Origin: Himantopus leucocephalus
Taxonomy: Eukaryota > Chordata > Aves > Charadriiformes > Recurvirostridae
Assembly: GCA_003993805.1 (NCBI GenBank)
Contig: RSEF01000001.1
Coordinates: forward strand, 61,728,860 to 61,792,859
DNA length: 64,000 nt
Reading direction: 5' to 3'
Shown: positions 50,201-62,200 of the stretch, piece by piece
How positions within the stretch are numbered: the first letter of the stretch is position 1
Layout of the letters: each line of letters begins with the position of its first letter
The notes under the pieces: generated by a model
Database searches by the model: none
Seen by the model: the letters and a program-made list of their open reading frames with translations, nothing else
Told to the model about the DNA's origin: nothing
Program-made: the position numbers and the translations under genes

Positions 50201-53200
50201 ACTGGCTAAACACACTATCGGCCACCAATACACAGATGTCTGTCAACCAGCCCAAGAGTGAAAGGATAGTGATGACAAGAGAAGAGGTTAGTGGTATGAA
50301 AAAAAATATGTTTTGTTCTTATAGCTTCCCTTACTGCAGAATACGTAAAAATCTTCTGACTAATGATGAGGAAGAAAAAAAATTTAAAAAATTGCAGTGG
50401 GGGCAGGAGGAGCTGTTCACTAGGAGCACAACCCATGAAAACTGCCAGGGACATCAACCTGAGACACCGAACCGTGCACACATATCCCTTAGAAAATAAC
50501 TAGTTGCAGATATAACATATCTTTAAAAGAGCCATGATTACAAAAATCCTTAATGGAACAAATAATTGGTTTGAAAATGAGATGCCAGCAGAGTGACTGG
50601 GAAAGACTCTGAGCACATCTACTCCACCAGACAAAAAGCTTAGTATATATTAATAACTTTGAGCATATGTTTAAGTGCTGTGTCCATCCACTGTGCTCAG
50701 CATCTTGACAGATTAAACTACAGACGAAATGGAAGTGAACATTTTTGGCTACTACGTGATTTTTGTCACAAGGGCAGAGTTAAGGGTCATTTGGTGGGCA
50801 GCAAGCATACTATTTTATTTGAACACACATGTATTGAATAGGACTAGACAAAAACTGTTTTGCTTATATAACTTGCTGTCAATTGCTCCTAAGATAGTAC
50901 AATTCTGTCTGTGTGTACAATGCACATTTGGGTATGTTGATGTACCAGAGCACACTCTAATTTAAGGACTATGTGCATTGCTGGTGTTAGTGCTGGGACA
51001 AGCCTAGCTGTGACTCCATGTAGTAATTTCCTGTTGGAATTACCTCAATGTTTTTTATAGTATGAAATATGAAAAGAAGGTCACGATCAACTGTGACTTA
51101 AAATCCTGAGCTGTAGTTTTGATTCATAGGACCAGAAATAAAATATCTACATTTTACTGCTAAAGTTATTCCTGAAGATATAGATCATTTCTTTTCAATT
51201 CCACATTTTAGATGTATTGAAATATCAATTTTGAAAAATAATTTACGGCTCTACAACAGCCGTTAGAAAATATGATCTAAGAATAATTCTTTGGTTGTGA
51301 TTATTCTGTTAAACTCTTTGCTGTGGCTGTGGGTTGCACTTGAAGATTTTGCTGTCTAGTTTCCATGCTGGGAAGGTAAGAAAATCTGTTGTTGTTGTCT
51401 TCACTCCTAGGCAGGATGCTGAAGACTATCTGGAAGGTTTTCAAATGCAGCAAACTAGCTGCAAATGACTTAATTTCGTGGTAATCATTCTGGAATGACT
51501 TAGAAGACCTGATTTTCTGAGAAGGCTGAGCACCAACTGCTGAATATAAGGACTTATGTAAATCAGTGGAAATCGCAGTTCATTGAAAACGAGTTATTTG
51601 ACTGCATTAATGCAGCATCCATTTGTGAAGTTTTGCAATACTGATAAACTACAGCAACGTTTGCATTTTGATATTTTCAAAGGGAAGCTATGGGGACAAG
51701 CAGATAGCTGAAAGATTAAAAAAAAATAGAGCATCGGAACTAGGCATCTGAAGCCAAACAATATATTGTTTTCTTCAAACATGGACAGAGTAATCTGCCA
51801 ATGAGAGCTCTCTTCCTGAGTTTCCTGGTTTCTTTATAAGCAATAGCAACACATCAGGTTAGTTATGGGGAAGGACATGGTGAAGATTGCCATCGATATA
51901 CCGATTTACTGTCAGATGAGCCATGTTACTGTTACAAGCCTGACCACAATCATAGCACTTAAATACAGCAAAATTATTTCAGAAACAAAATTAATTCTGC
52001 TACTCACCTAACTTCTCCCAGACTACTTTGGTTCTGAAGTTTCACAACCTGAAAAGACTAATTGCTTAGGAAGTAGTTTTTCAAAGCATCTACTAACTTT
52101 AGAAGCACAAGTCTAAGCCATTTGGTGTCCTGCTCTTACAAACAACCCATTTGTCAGCTAACAGGTTCTACATCAGAAAAGAGACTCTCCAACTTTCTCA
52201 ATGGGCCCATTTTTATTTAGTTTTTGCTCAAACTAACTAACTGGTTTCCACCACAAACCAATCCTTGCTGACAGACAGTGATTCTATTGAAGAAGGCATT
52301 TAAGCATGTGCTTAATTCATCGATCTCAACGGGGAATAAGCAAGCACATGCTTAAAATGAAGACAAAACACATGGTTAAATCTCCCACTGAACTGCCCCT
52401 GAGTGCTGTCATTGGGGTGACATCCTCTGAGTCCTCTGTACAACATGAGTTTGAACCTCTGCTTTTCTTGCAGAATTGAACACAACAAGACCTGCCAGGA
52501 CACCTTCATAGTCATTTCTCTATAGCTCATTCAGTCCCTCCTGACCTGTGTCCTGGCACATCTCACCTTTCCACCACCTCAAACATCCCCCTGTAGCTGA
52601 GGAGGGCAGGCCTGTACTAGAGGCAGTATCAGCAATTCATGACAGATGTCAAACACAGGTCAACAAACTCTCTGTCTACACAATCTACAGCCAGGAACAC
52701 ACATCAGACGACCTGCGGGCATGTGGGTGTGGGTGTGCAGGTCTTGGGGGGAGAGTCCCCTCACGCATCCTCGTACGCAGGTTACCTCTTGCTTGTCATG
52801 GTTACACTTCTCGCACATGGCCGGCGAGGAGTAATGATGGAAGACGGAGCCCGATAGGTTATCGATGATCATTAACTCCCCGTCGAAGGAGTCCTTAATA
52901 ATTAAAGAGACACTGTCCAGCCATAAGTTCTCCTAGGGGACAAGAAAGGGGGGAGGATGGGAGAGATCATTTTAAGAATGCCGAGTTTTTTGCTTCAAAG
53001 TTTCATGTGAATTTGGGGCTGGGTTCTCCACCCTGACTCATCTGGAGCAGCACCTTGTTCTGCAGGTACCTGCACAGGGTCACTGAGGGAGCATTTGCTC
53101 CTTAGGGTGTGTAAAGGTGCCAGAGTTCAATGTGGAAAAAACAAAAAAAAAGGAGGGACTGTCTTCACTCACTGTCAGTGCACCATGGCACTGCTCACGC

Positions 53201-56200
53201 CTCCCTTCCAGCTCTGCTGGAGTGCCTCACTCTTGGTCTGCCATTTCCCCTGCTCTCTTCTCCTGAGCTCCCCTCTCAAATTTGCTCCTAACACACCTTT
53301 AGCTGATCTGTTCCATCCCTCCTCTGCTGGCCCTCAGGCTCCTACACCATGATGACAATGAACATGACTCACTGCTGTCACATCCTTGTCCCCACACGAT
53401 GCTACCAACTCAAAAGTCTACCGCTGAAAGCAAACCTCTCACCCTGAGGTGGAAGAGTCTATCTGCTACTCCTAAGCTCTTCTAGGCTGCCCAGCTTCTC
53501 CCCACAGCTACTTGCTGCAGTCTGGTTGGTAAGCTCAAAGGTGTACTCACCTGCGCTGGAGAGTAACATCTCATGCACAGACGTCCTTCAGGATCTGTTC
53601 TCCCAGTGCTGCCTCCTGTTCCTGCTCCTTTTCCCTGTCCTGAATTTGGGGAGCCTGACTTGCGGGAGCACAGCCCATGTGCTATTTCCAGTTCAATCTC
53701 AGCATCCATCTCCGCATCCTCCTGGGCCTCCTTGTTGCTGTCGTCAAGATGTTTCATGAGCACAGCTACCACCACATTGATGAGGACAAACTGGGCTGTG
53801 AGCACAAAGCTGACAAAGTACAGTGGGGAGATGAACTGCAGGTTGCTGAGGCAGCTCCGGTCATCGTGGCTGCAGTCACGCAAGGTATCCTTGAGGGGAA
53901 GTTGGGTTTGAGAGGGAATGATGGAAGGAAGGAAGGACTAAAGTAAGAATACAAGCTTGGCTACTCTTTCTGTGAAAAAACACTGATGCCAGTGGAAAGA
54001 ACAGGGCAAATGTTTCTGTCACCCCCACACCCTCTGGGATCATGAGGTCCTCAAAGAATCAAGGACACTATCTGATCATGTGCTTTCTGCTTCAGAGCAA
54101 ATATGTCCAAAGGTGTACAGAGCAAACTACTTCCAGACCATCACATGTTGCTGCCACTGTAGCCGCACGCATGTGAGCAAGAACAAAACTGAGCAGTCTA
54201 GTACTGCCTTCTCCCATTCAGACTCAAAAGCACCACGTCTTCAAAGAACTTTCCTCTCTCCTTCTCCTTTGAATGAAGTATTTATTTTTGATTGCCCTGG
54301 TAGGTCTGCAGATGGGTGTCATGTCCAACACACCTACATTCAGCATTGATAACAGGCCTTATGACAGTGAATATTCCCTCTTAGCCTGGACAGTCATCTT
54401 GTTCCTCTCAAGGACAATTTGCACTTTTCTCAGCAAGATGTCTGTAGGACTAGATGAGCCAAAGGTCTGAGTTACTGTCGTGGGGAGGGAGATTCTGGCC
54501 CAAGCAGGGACCTTATCTAGCAAGTCAGCTCCTGCACTCCTTCCCTTTTCTAGCCCAAGCACTGCTGAACAGAGCACACATCAGAATTTCTCCTTCCCCA
54601 AAATAAGGACATCCCTGCCCCTGAGGCCCAGTTACCTTCATGATCCCATTCCAGTTGTCGCCTGTGGACACCTGGAAGAGCGTGAGGAAGGCCATCCCGA
54701 AGTTCTCAAAGGTGGCATGGCGGCTCATGCCCTCGCAGGGGTTCTCATCATTGCATACTGAAAGGAAGGGGATTCACAGCTATCAGCGGAGGACAGACTG
54801 CCAGCCCTGACATCAGCAGCAAGGACCAGGGAAGGGGACTTCAGGCTTCTCACAGCCTGGAGAACTCAGGTAATGGCCTCAGCAGCCTGCCCAACAGTTG
54901 TCTGTTGCCCAGCAATACAGAAAAATCCCTCATGGCCCAGCCACAGGATATCAGGCAGTGTAACTCAGTTGCCGGGATCCTCCCAACATGTCATTGTGCT
55001 GCCTTTCTTCTTGATCAACATGCCATGGCAAGAGACATAAATAAGCCTTCTCTGAGTTTTTCCTGTAAACTTGAAGGCAATATCAAGGTAGGCAGTGCAG
55101 AAAAAGCAAAAGTTTAAGAATGAAAGAGAAACCAGACACTGCTTTTATTTTGTTAGGCTGTTAGGACAATAACAATTCACAGGGAAATTCCTCCTGTATC
55201 AATTACGCATAAGGGAGAATAAAGGCCACCAAGTAATTCAGTCCCTTTATTGAATGAGTACTGATTTTGAGAAACCTCAGCTTCCCAGCAGGTCTGTAGC
55301 TCACATTGGATCATGGTCTGTTTGAGACTTACCCAGTTTTCCAAAGAGCTCCACTCCTAGAGCAGCGTAGATGAAAAAGAGGAGCATGAAAAGCAGTCCA
55401 AGGTTTCCCACCTGAAAGCAAACGGCATGGTCAGCCTACCCCAAAGCCTATTTCATCTGCACAGGCAAGTGTTTCTGTCTTTCAAAGCCTGAAGAGAACA
55501 GCAGCAAATTCCCAGTCTACAAATGCAACCAATTGCTCAAGACTTGGGATATCACCAGCGATGGCATCAGTTGCACCAGGACTTGAAGGATGCTCTTTTC
55601 CCAGTTGCCTCCACTCCAGCACAAGCTCTGGCCAGAGCTGGCTGAAGTGTGCAGTTTCTGGGCCATATGAAGACAAGCACGTGGGAGCAGGGGCACAGAG
55701 GTCAAGCCAGTTTGGCTGGGTGAAGGACAAGCTATGGATTACAGCACAGAGACATATCCTGCAGTGCTACATGCCCCACCAAACTGCCCAGGTCCCTTGA
55801 AGCTCATGTGAAGAGCACAATAGCAGTGCTCCAAAAAGGCAGGGACACAGCTCCTGACATGAACCAGGCAGTGCATGGTGGGGCAAAGCACCAGCCACAT
55901 GTGGAGGTTACAGCAGGGCTTGTGGACGAAGTAGGCAGGTGGGAAGGAAGAAGGGTAAAGAGGCCATCTTGAAATGTGTGGAGAGGAGGAGAAGAGAGAA
56001 GACTACGAAGGAGCCAAGAGGGGAAGCAGAGCTTCCTTTGCATTTCATGAATAATAGGTCAAAGTCAGATTTCTAGCCCTCCAGCAACTGCTGCTTGGAA
56101 ACCCCCCAGTGTGAGGATTGCTGCTTCGTGGTGCGCAAAGGCAGCAGTGCCACCAGCAACATGGGCACTGCCCCCAAGTCCTCACTCTCCCAGATCACTA

Positions 56201-59200
56201 CTTGCCTCTGAATGTCCTGCCTCCCAACATGTGGGGCAGCTGGGTTATATGTGAGGAGCAGGAGCGGCTGTTGGAAGAGGTAGGCTGAACAGTAACAGAA
56301 AATGCTAGTAATGGTTAGCACACTATTGGTGGAGCAAGAGAAAGCAGGGGAAAATTAAGGACCTAACTGGTATATGGGTGTTTCTGAAAAACTGAACAGT
56401 GTCTGGGCTGAATGCATGTGGTCACTGGGCCTTTGTTAGGTTCATCCACTTCAGGAGTCTAATTTAGTCATTGCAATTGTTGTGACATCGAAATTCAGGA
56501 GAAAAATGAATGATTCAGCCCACCCACTCCCCTGGGCTGCCAGATCCTGGCATACTCAGTGGAAGGAATTATTTCTGATGACTAAATTGGACACCATAGT
56601 AAATGCTCCGAACACACACCTCTGGGTCTGTGTCTACAGGGCATTAAGAAAAAGAAGTTAATAAAACTTAGATAAGGGCTAAATTTCCAAAGGGCTCTTT
56701 AAAATTAAAGCTCTATTCGCTATTAAGAATGGTTGCAGTATAACAAAGACAGGAAGGGAATTGAAACAGGACAAGTGCAGATGCCTTATATGCCATTAGG
56801 AAGCCAAAATCCCTGATGTGAGTCTCTGCTCTAGGAACATAAAGAGAAAGGTCGAGAGGGGGAAAAAGCGCAAGGGAAAGGACAGCTTATTTTAAACTGC
56901 TTCTTTTGGCAATGCCAATAAATCTTGGAGAATAATATTACAGATAATTCAATTGTCCCCTGAAGACTAAGTGTATAAAATATGGAGACTGAATTCAATC
57001 TTTTAACAGTGAAACTGGGGGATTTTAGCCCTGCCTTAAGTGCAGATTTTTACACAACTTTAACTATGAAGTGATTTTTGATCTTGCTGTCCTATAGCTT
57101 TATTAAATGAAGACAACCTGTTATAAGGAAGCAAAAGCCAATCAATAGGAAGTGGAATGATGATAGGCTTTGATGCTGCAAGGATTAAGCACTGCTTGGT
57201 ATTACCTTCCAGGGAATACCTAGAGGCCAGACCTGTAGACATCTGCTTGTGAGGGTTTTGTGGCAGATGTTAATGACCTCCAAAAGACCTGACCTATCAT
57301 CTTGGTTAGCAAACGAGCTGTAGGTGAATGTGAGAAAGAAAAGCCAGAATTTATGAAGTATGGAAGAATATACTTGTGGTTTGTGGCTAGGACCAGGCAG
57401 CAGGGCTCAGAGGCTTCACTTTGCTATCCTGAGCAACACACTTCAGTGTTTGATGACTTAGTTTCTCCATCTACATGACAGGGTTATGAACATTTCCTCC
57501 CCTCCTAATTATTCTTTATATTTTGGGGGTCCTCAATCCAGGAAAAAGTTGTTTGTCACTATTTAAGTGCAAATATACTGCAGAGCCCTCTTACTGAGGG
57601 CTTCTGGATACTACTTCAGTGAGTTCTTAATATCTGTGTGCTGTATCTATATGGCTTGCAGAATAAATGTGCCACAGACATGCAGACGCTGGATCTGGAG
57701 ATCCGCTCCATTCCAGATCCTCGACTGAGAAAAATCAGCTGTTGTGGCTCCTGGAACAGAAAAGAGCAAGAGGCAAAGAAGCTGCACTGAGCCAGCCTGG
57801 GGCAGCAGAGCCAGAACTAATAAACATTACTGGCCCAAAGCTGCCTGCTATAAGAATACCCTTAATCTCCAGTTCCTTCCATTGTCCAATGTACCTTAGC
57901 CCCCAACTATCCTGAATGATGATATTATTATATACCCTACATATGAATTATAAAATTATTATTATACAAAACTGCAAATTATTACTGTTTAATAAAAAGC
58001 GTGGGAGATAAGGTAGAGCTCAGGACCCATAAAAGATCACAGTGTTTCCCCCTCTGGTTTTGTGCCATGAGTTTCCTCTCATTCAGATTGACATTTATTG
58101 TCACCAGCATCAGAAGTAAATTCCTTGGGTAACTACTCATGCTGTTTTCAGATTTATTCTCAGCTCTGCATCACTCACCAAGACTGGCACATTAGCTGAT
58201 AAATCAAGTGACAAATGCCTGTGCATTTTGATATCATGCAAGATAGCTGTCTGCTTGGGGCCTGCCAGGGGAATGGTCTGATATATGATCAGTAGAGCCA
58301 CTTGGTGCCATTACTCCTTGCTTAACAACTCTCTCTCGAGGATCCAAAAGGAAGGGCATGAGTCTCCCTGGCTGCTCATCCATCATGGAGGATCCTCACA
58401 GTGGGCTTGAAGCCTGTGTAAAGCACCGTGTCAGCATCTCATTCGGGAACAGCTGCCGCTCACAGCTCATGAAATCCTTCTGTCTAGCTGTCTTGCAGTA
58501 GACACTTAACTGCCGGCTGTGTGAGCCACAACAGAGCGCGTCACTGCTTCTCATACACGAGAGGCTCAGAAACACAAAGGGATCCAGGAGGAGAAAGGAA
58601 GAAAAGAAAGTAGGAAGGGGGAGGCACTGGCTAAGAAAAGGACTGATGGGAGTGTGACTGAAGGAGAGGGGGAAAAAGGGGGGACATGCAGGGAAGGGTG
58701 AGAGGGGCAGAGAAGCGAAGACCTCCTTTGCTCCTGAAATGGCTGCCAGTCACTCTTCCCTTCTTAGGGGGAGAGGGGAGAGAGGAGCTGGAGACTAGCC
58801 GCAAGCAGTGAGACACTGACATGATGGGAAGAAATCTGCCCTTATCCAGGATTATTTCATTGCAAGCATTATTTCATTCATCCACTGGAGAACAGAGACA
58901 TGAGGTGAGCTGTATCCCCATGATTGACATGATAACCTGGACAACACTTATCTGAGGAGATCTGTACCCCCACGACTGATGTGAAAACTTGGACATCACC
59001 TTCAGGCAGTTGCCTGCACAGCACAGTAGACACCATCTCTGAGACTCCACTAGAATCAACCCTTTGGAAAAGGGTGCATGGCAGGCACACTGGACTAGAT
59101 GACCTGTAAAGGTCCCTTCCAACCCAAACTGTTCTATGATAAAAGGAGAGTCTTTGGGGCAGCTGGTCTGTTTTACCTGTGGCAGGGCTTGAACAACTGT

Positions 59201-62200
59201 ATCCAGCAGTGCTCGCATTCCTGTGGCCATCTTCAGTAGCTTCAGAACTGCCACAACAAGCACAAGAGAAGTGTCGCTCAGACTGAGCTCAGAAGGTCCA
59301 TCCTTTGTGTAACTTACTAATGGCAGTAGCACAAGACAGATGTCCTGTTTTCCCTTGCCCTAGAAAAATTCTGTTGTCCCCCTTGCCCCCCTCTTCTCCC
59401 TTTGCCCACTTCTTTTGACTATACAACCCCAGTGGTGCCTTCTCCTCCAGCACATTTCCTTCTTATAGATACTGTTTCTGCCACCCATAACTATTGGGTT
59501 TCTTCTGCTTTACCCAGACTGTCTGGACAAGAGCTGTGTTTCTCCCAGCATTGTGTAACACGATTCTCCCTCTGCCCTGATTTTTTATTCCATCTCTTTC
59601 TCTTCCTCCAGCCACCATCTGTTAAGGCAGCTTAACGCATCTTGGCCACCACCAGGCAGATTCAGTCCCCTCCCTGTGCAAACTTCAACCTGCTTGGTGG
59701 TCCCTTCTCTAAACATCTTTGCTTCACTTGCCCCATAAGAGAATAACAGGGAAAGTACAGCTCTCACATGATCTGCTCACCTTCCTGGTCCTTCACCTCA
59801 TGTTAAAACCACTGCATCTAAATGCCTGGCTTAAGGAAGGCAGAAAGCCTTAGCCTCTAGGCTGTTCTCTGTCACATCCCCTGCCTTCCTCCCAGGGCTA
59901 GGAACAGGGGGATCCCATGACTCTACAGCCACTGCTCAATGAGTTATGGCACCAAGTCCCACTCTATGGCCATCTACACTCCTGCCTCTGGCCAGCGTCT
60001 CTCTCACCCCGGGCGATGCGCAGCACCCTCATGATCCGGATGATAGTAGGGTTAATTGGGAGAGCAGCATTGATTTCAATCTCTTCCAACGTGATGCCCA
60101 TGACAGACAGCAGCACAATGGCCAGATCTAGCTGGTTCCACCTTAAGAAGAAAAATTGAAGAGAATAAAGGAAGATGGAGTTTTTCCATTTCCCTGAAAA
60201 AGAAAGTGAATTGTCTCCACTTTAACCTAAATATTTCTTTATGTATGAATTCAAGGCCCCACTCTGAGTCAGCCTGTATGGGCTTTTGCAGACAGACAGA
60301 GATACACTTTGCACACACCCTGAGCAGCCAGAGGCAAGCCAGCCTGATCTGAAAGCATGGAGCTGTGTTACTATGGTGCTATGCTTTGACTAATGGGCTC
60401 TGCTTTTTACGGCCTTACTACCTCAAATCAGCTTCGTTATATACGTACTGTTTCAGCATGCTCCCAGTTTGCCTCAAGGGCAGGAAAAAAATGGCACTCT
60501 CTAACACCACCTCCTTTGCTTTCTAGCCTAACCAGGAGATGCCAACCAAGAGGCAGGTCTTGGACAACTCTTAGTATTGCCTAGGCATTGCGGCTCACAC
60601 GGGCTGAGGCTAGGTCCATGCTGTGCAGAACCGGGAGGCAGTCAGGGCACTCTGCTACCACCTCATGCTCCAGATAAGGATCCATCCTCAAAACCTCCAC
60701 CCCAAACCCAGTTGTCCCCACAACCACAGTTGACATAACCCTCTGCTCACCTGTCTTTGAAGAATCGCCGCAGACCAAATGCCACCAGCTTGAGGACTGC
60801 CTCCAACACAAAGACAGTGGTGAACAGGTAGTTGCAGTACTTGAGGGCGGTCTCCAAGGACTGCCAGCAGAAAAAGAGGGTAAAGAATTGAGGCAAAAGC
60901 AACATCAAGCACATAACCTGCGGGGGGACTCTCCTGAGTGCCAGGAATTCAGTAGGAGGTGGGGAAGCTGCCCCATGCCTTCTACCTACTTGAATGTGGA
61001 GGCTGCCTACTGAGGGCAACCATTGGCTGGCCCTTCTGCCCCATGCTGTTCTCAGGATCAGTTATTGCTCCTTTCTCCTGTACTGCTCAGCATGACAGGG
61101 AGGAGGCGGCTCTTGCAGGAATAATCCACCAAGTACCATCAGCCTTCTCCTCTGCCAGTAGTCCATGCCACCTGGATGCCACCATGTTACCGGCACTGGC
61201 ACAGCTATCAACCAGAAGTGAGGCATGAAGGTTACTCCAGTTGTGGATAAATGTTATCTCTGATGGGAAGAAACCCCTCTGTGCCTTGGTCTGGGGCAGG
61301 CATATGTCATGCCACCATTTGGTGGCACTTTGTAGTGGAAGGGTTCAAAGAGCTTTGGCAAGATTCTTTAGCAGAGCCTGACAGCAGGCTGGCATTGCTG
61401 GACCTGTGTTCCAGGGGAAGGAGCTGAGGAGTAAGGAAGAGGAGTGACTTGTTCAGGAAGAAAGGCCTGATGTGAAGATGACAACAGGTAAAGGTTGAGA
61501 GTTCTTCCAAAGTAAAACCAGGTATCATCAAGGGCAAGATAAAAGGTGGGCAGCTGGGCAAGAAACAGAGGAGATTGGCAGTGGATTTGAACGAGGACAG
61601 ATAGATTCAGTTCCTGATCGAAGCCTGAGCTACCTCGGACAGCATCTGCTCAGGCATCAGAGCCATCACCTCAAACAAGGGTCTCCTGAAGAGAAAACTG
61701 AAACGCCACCAGGAAGGTATCATGATGAATGCTTTGTCTACATATGGAGGCAGAAAGCTCCTTTGATATGTGCAGCATACATTTTTTCCATCAGAGGCAT
61801 CTAGAGCTTTGCCAGGACCACCGAGACATACCTGAACTTCCCCAATCAAAGTATAAAACTTACTTGGACTTCAAGGCCCTTTGCTGGGAATCAGCCCCTG
61901 CAACTGAGAGAGGCTCTGCTCAGCGCTTTGGCTGTGCAGCTTCTCTTATGCAAAAAAGGTGGCTTGGTAAAGACATGCCATTCCATGTCACACAACCAGT
62001 CATTCTAGTCCTCTCAGGTCAGGCCATATGGCAGGAGAATTGACCTGACATTTGGAAACCTGATGCAAAGCCTGAAGCTCCCAGGATGCTGCTGCTTCCA
62101 CCACTCCTCCTGTTAGGATCCAGGGGAACATAGAAAGCAGACCAGGCAGCTAAATTTGGGTGACCCACATACCCACTTAATAATATAAAGCACAGAGACT

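Noticed and set aside
50640..50720. Possible second copy of the TTTAAGCATGTGCTT palindrome
   Set aside because: Only a loose match (GAGCATATGTTTAAGTGCT) without a second arm.
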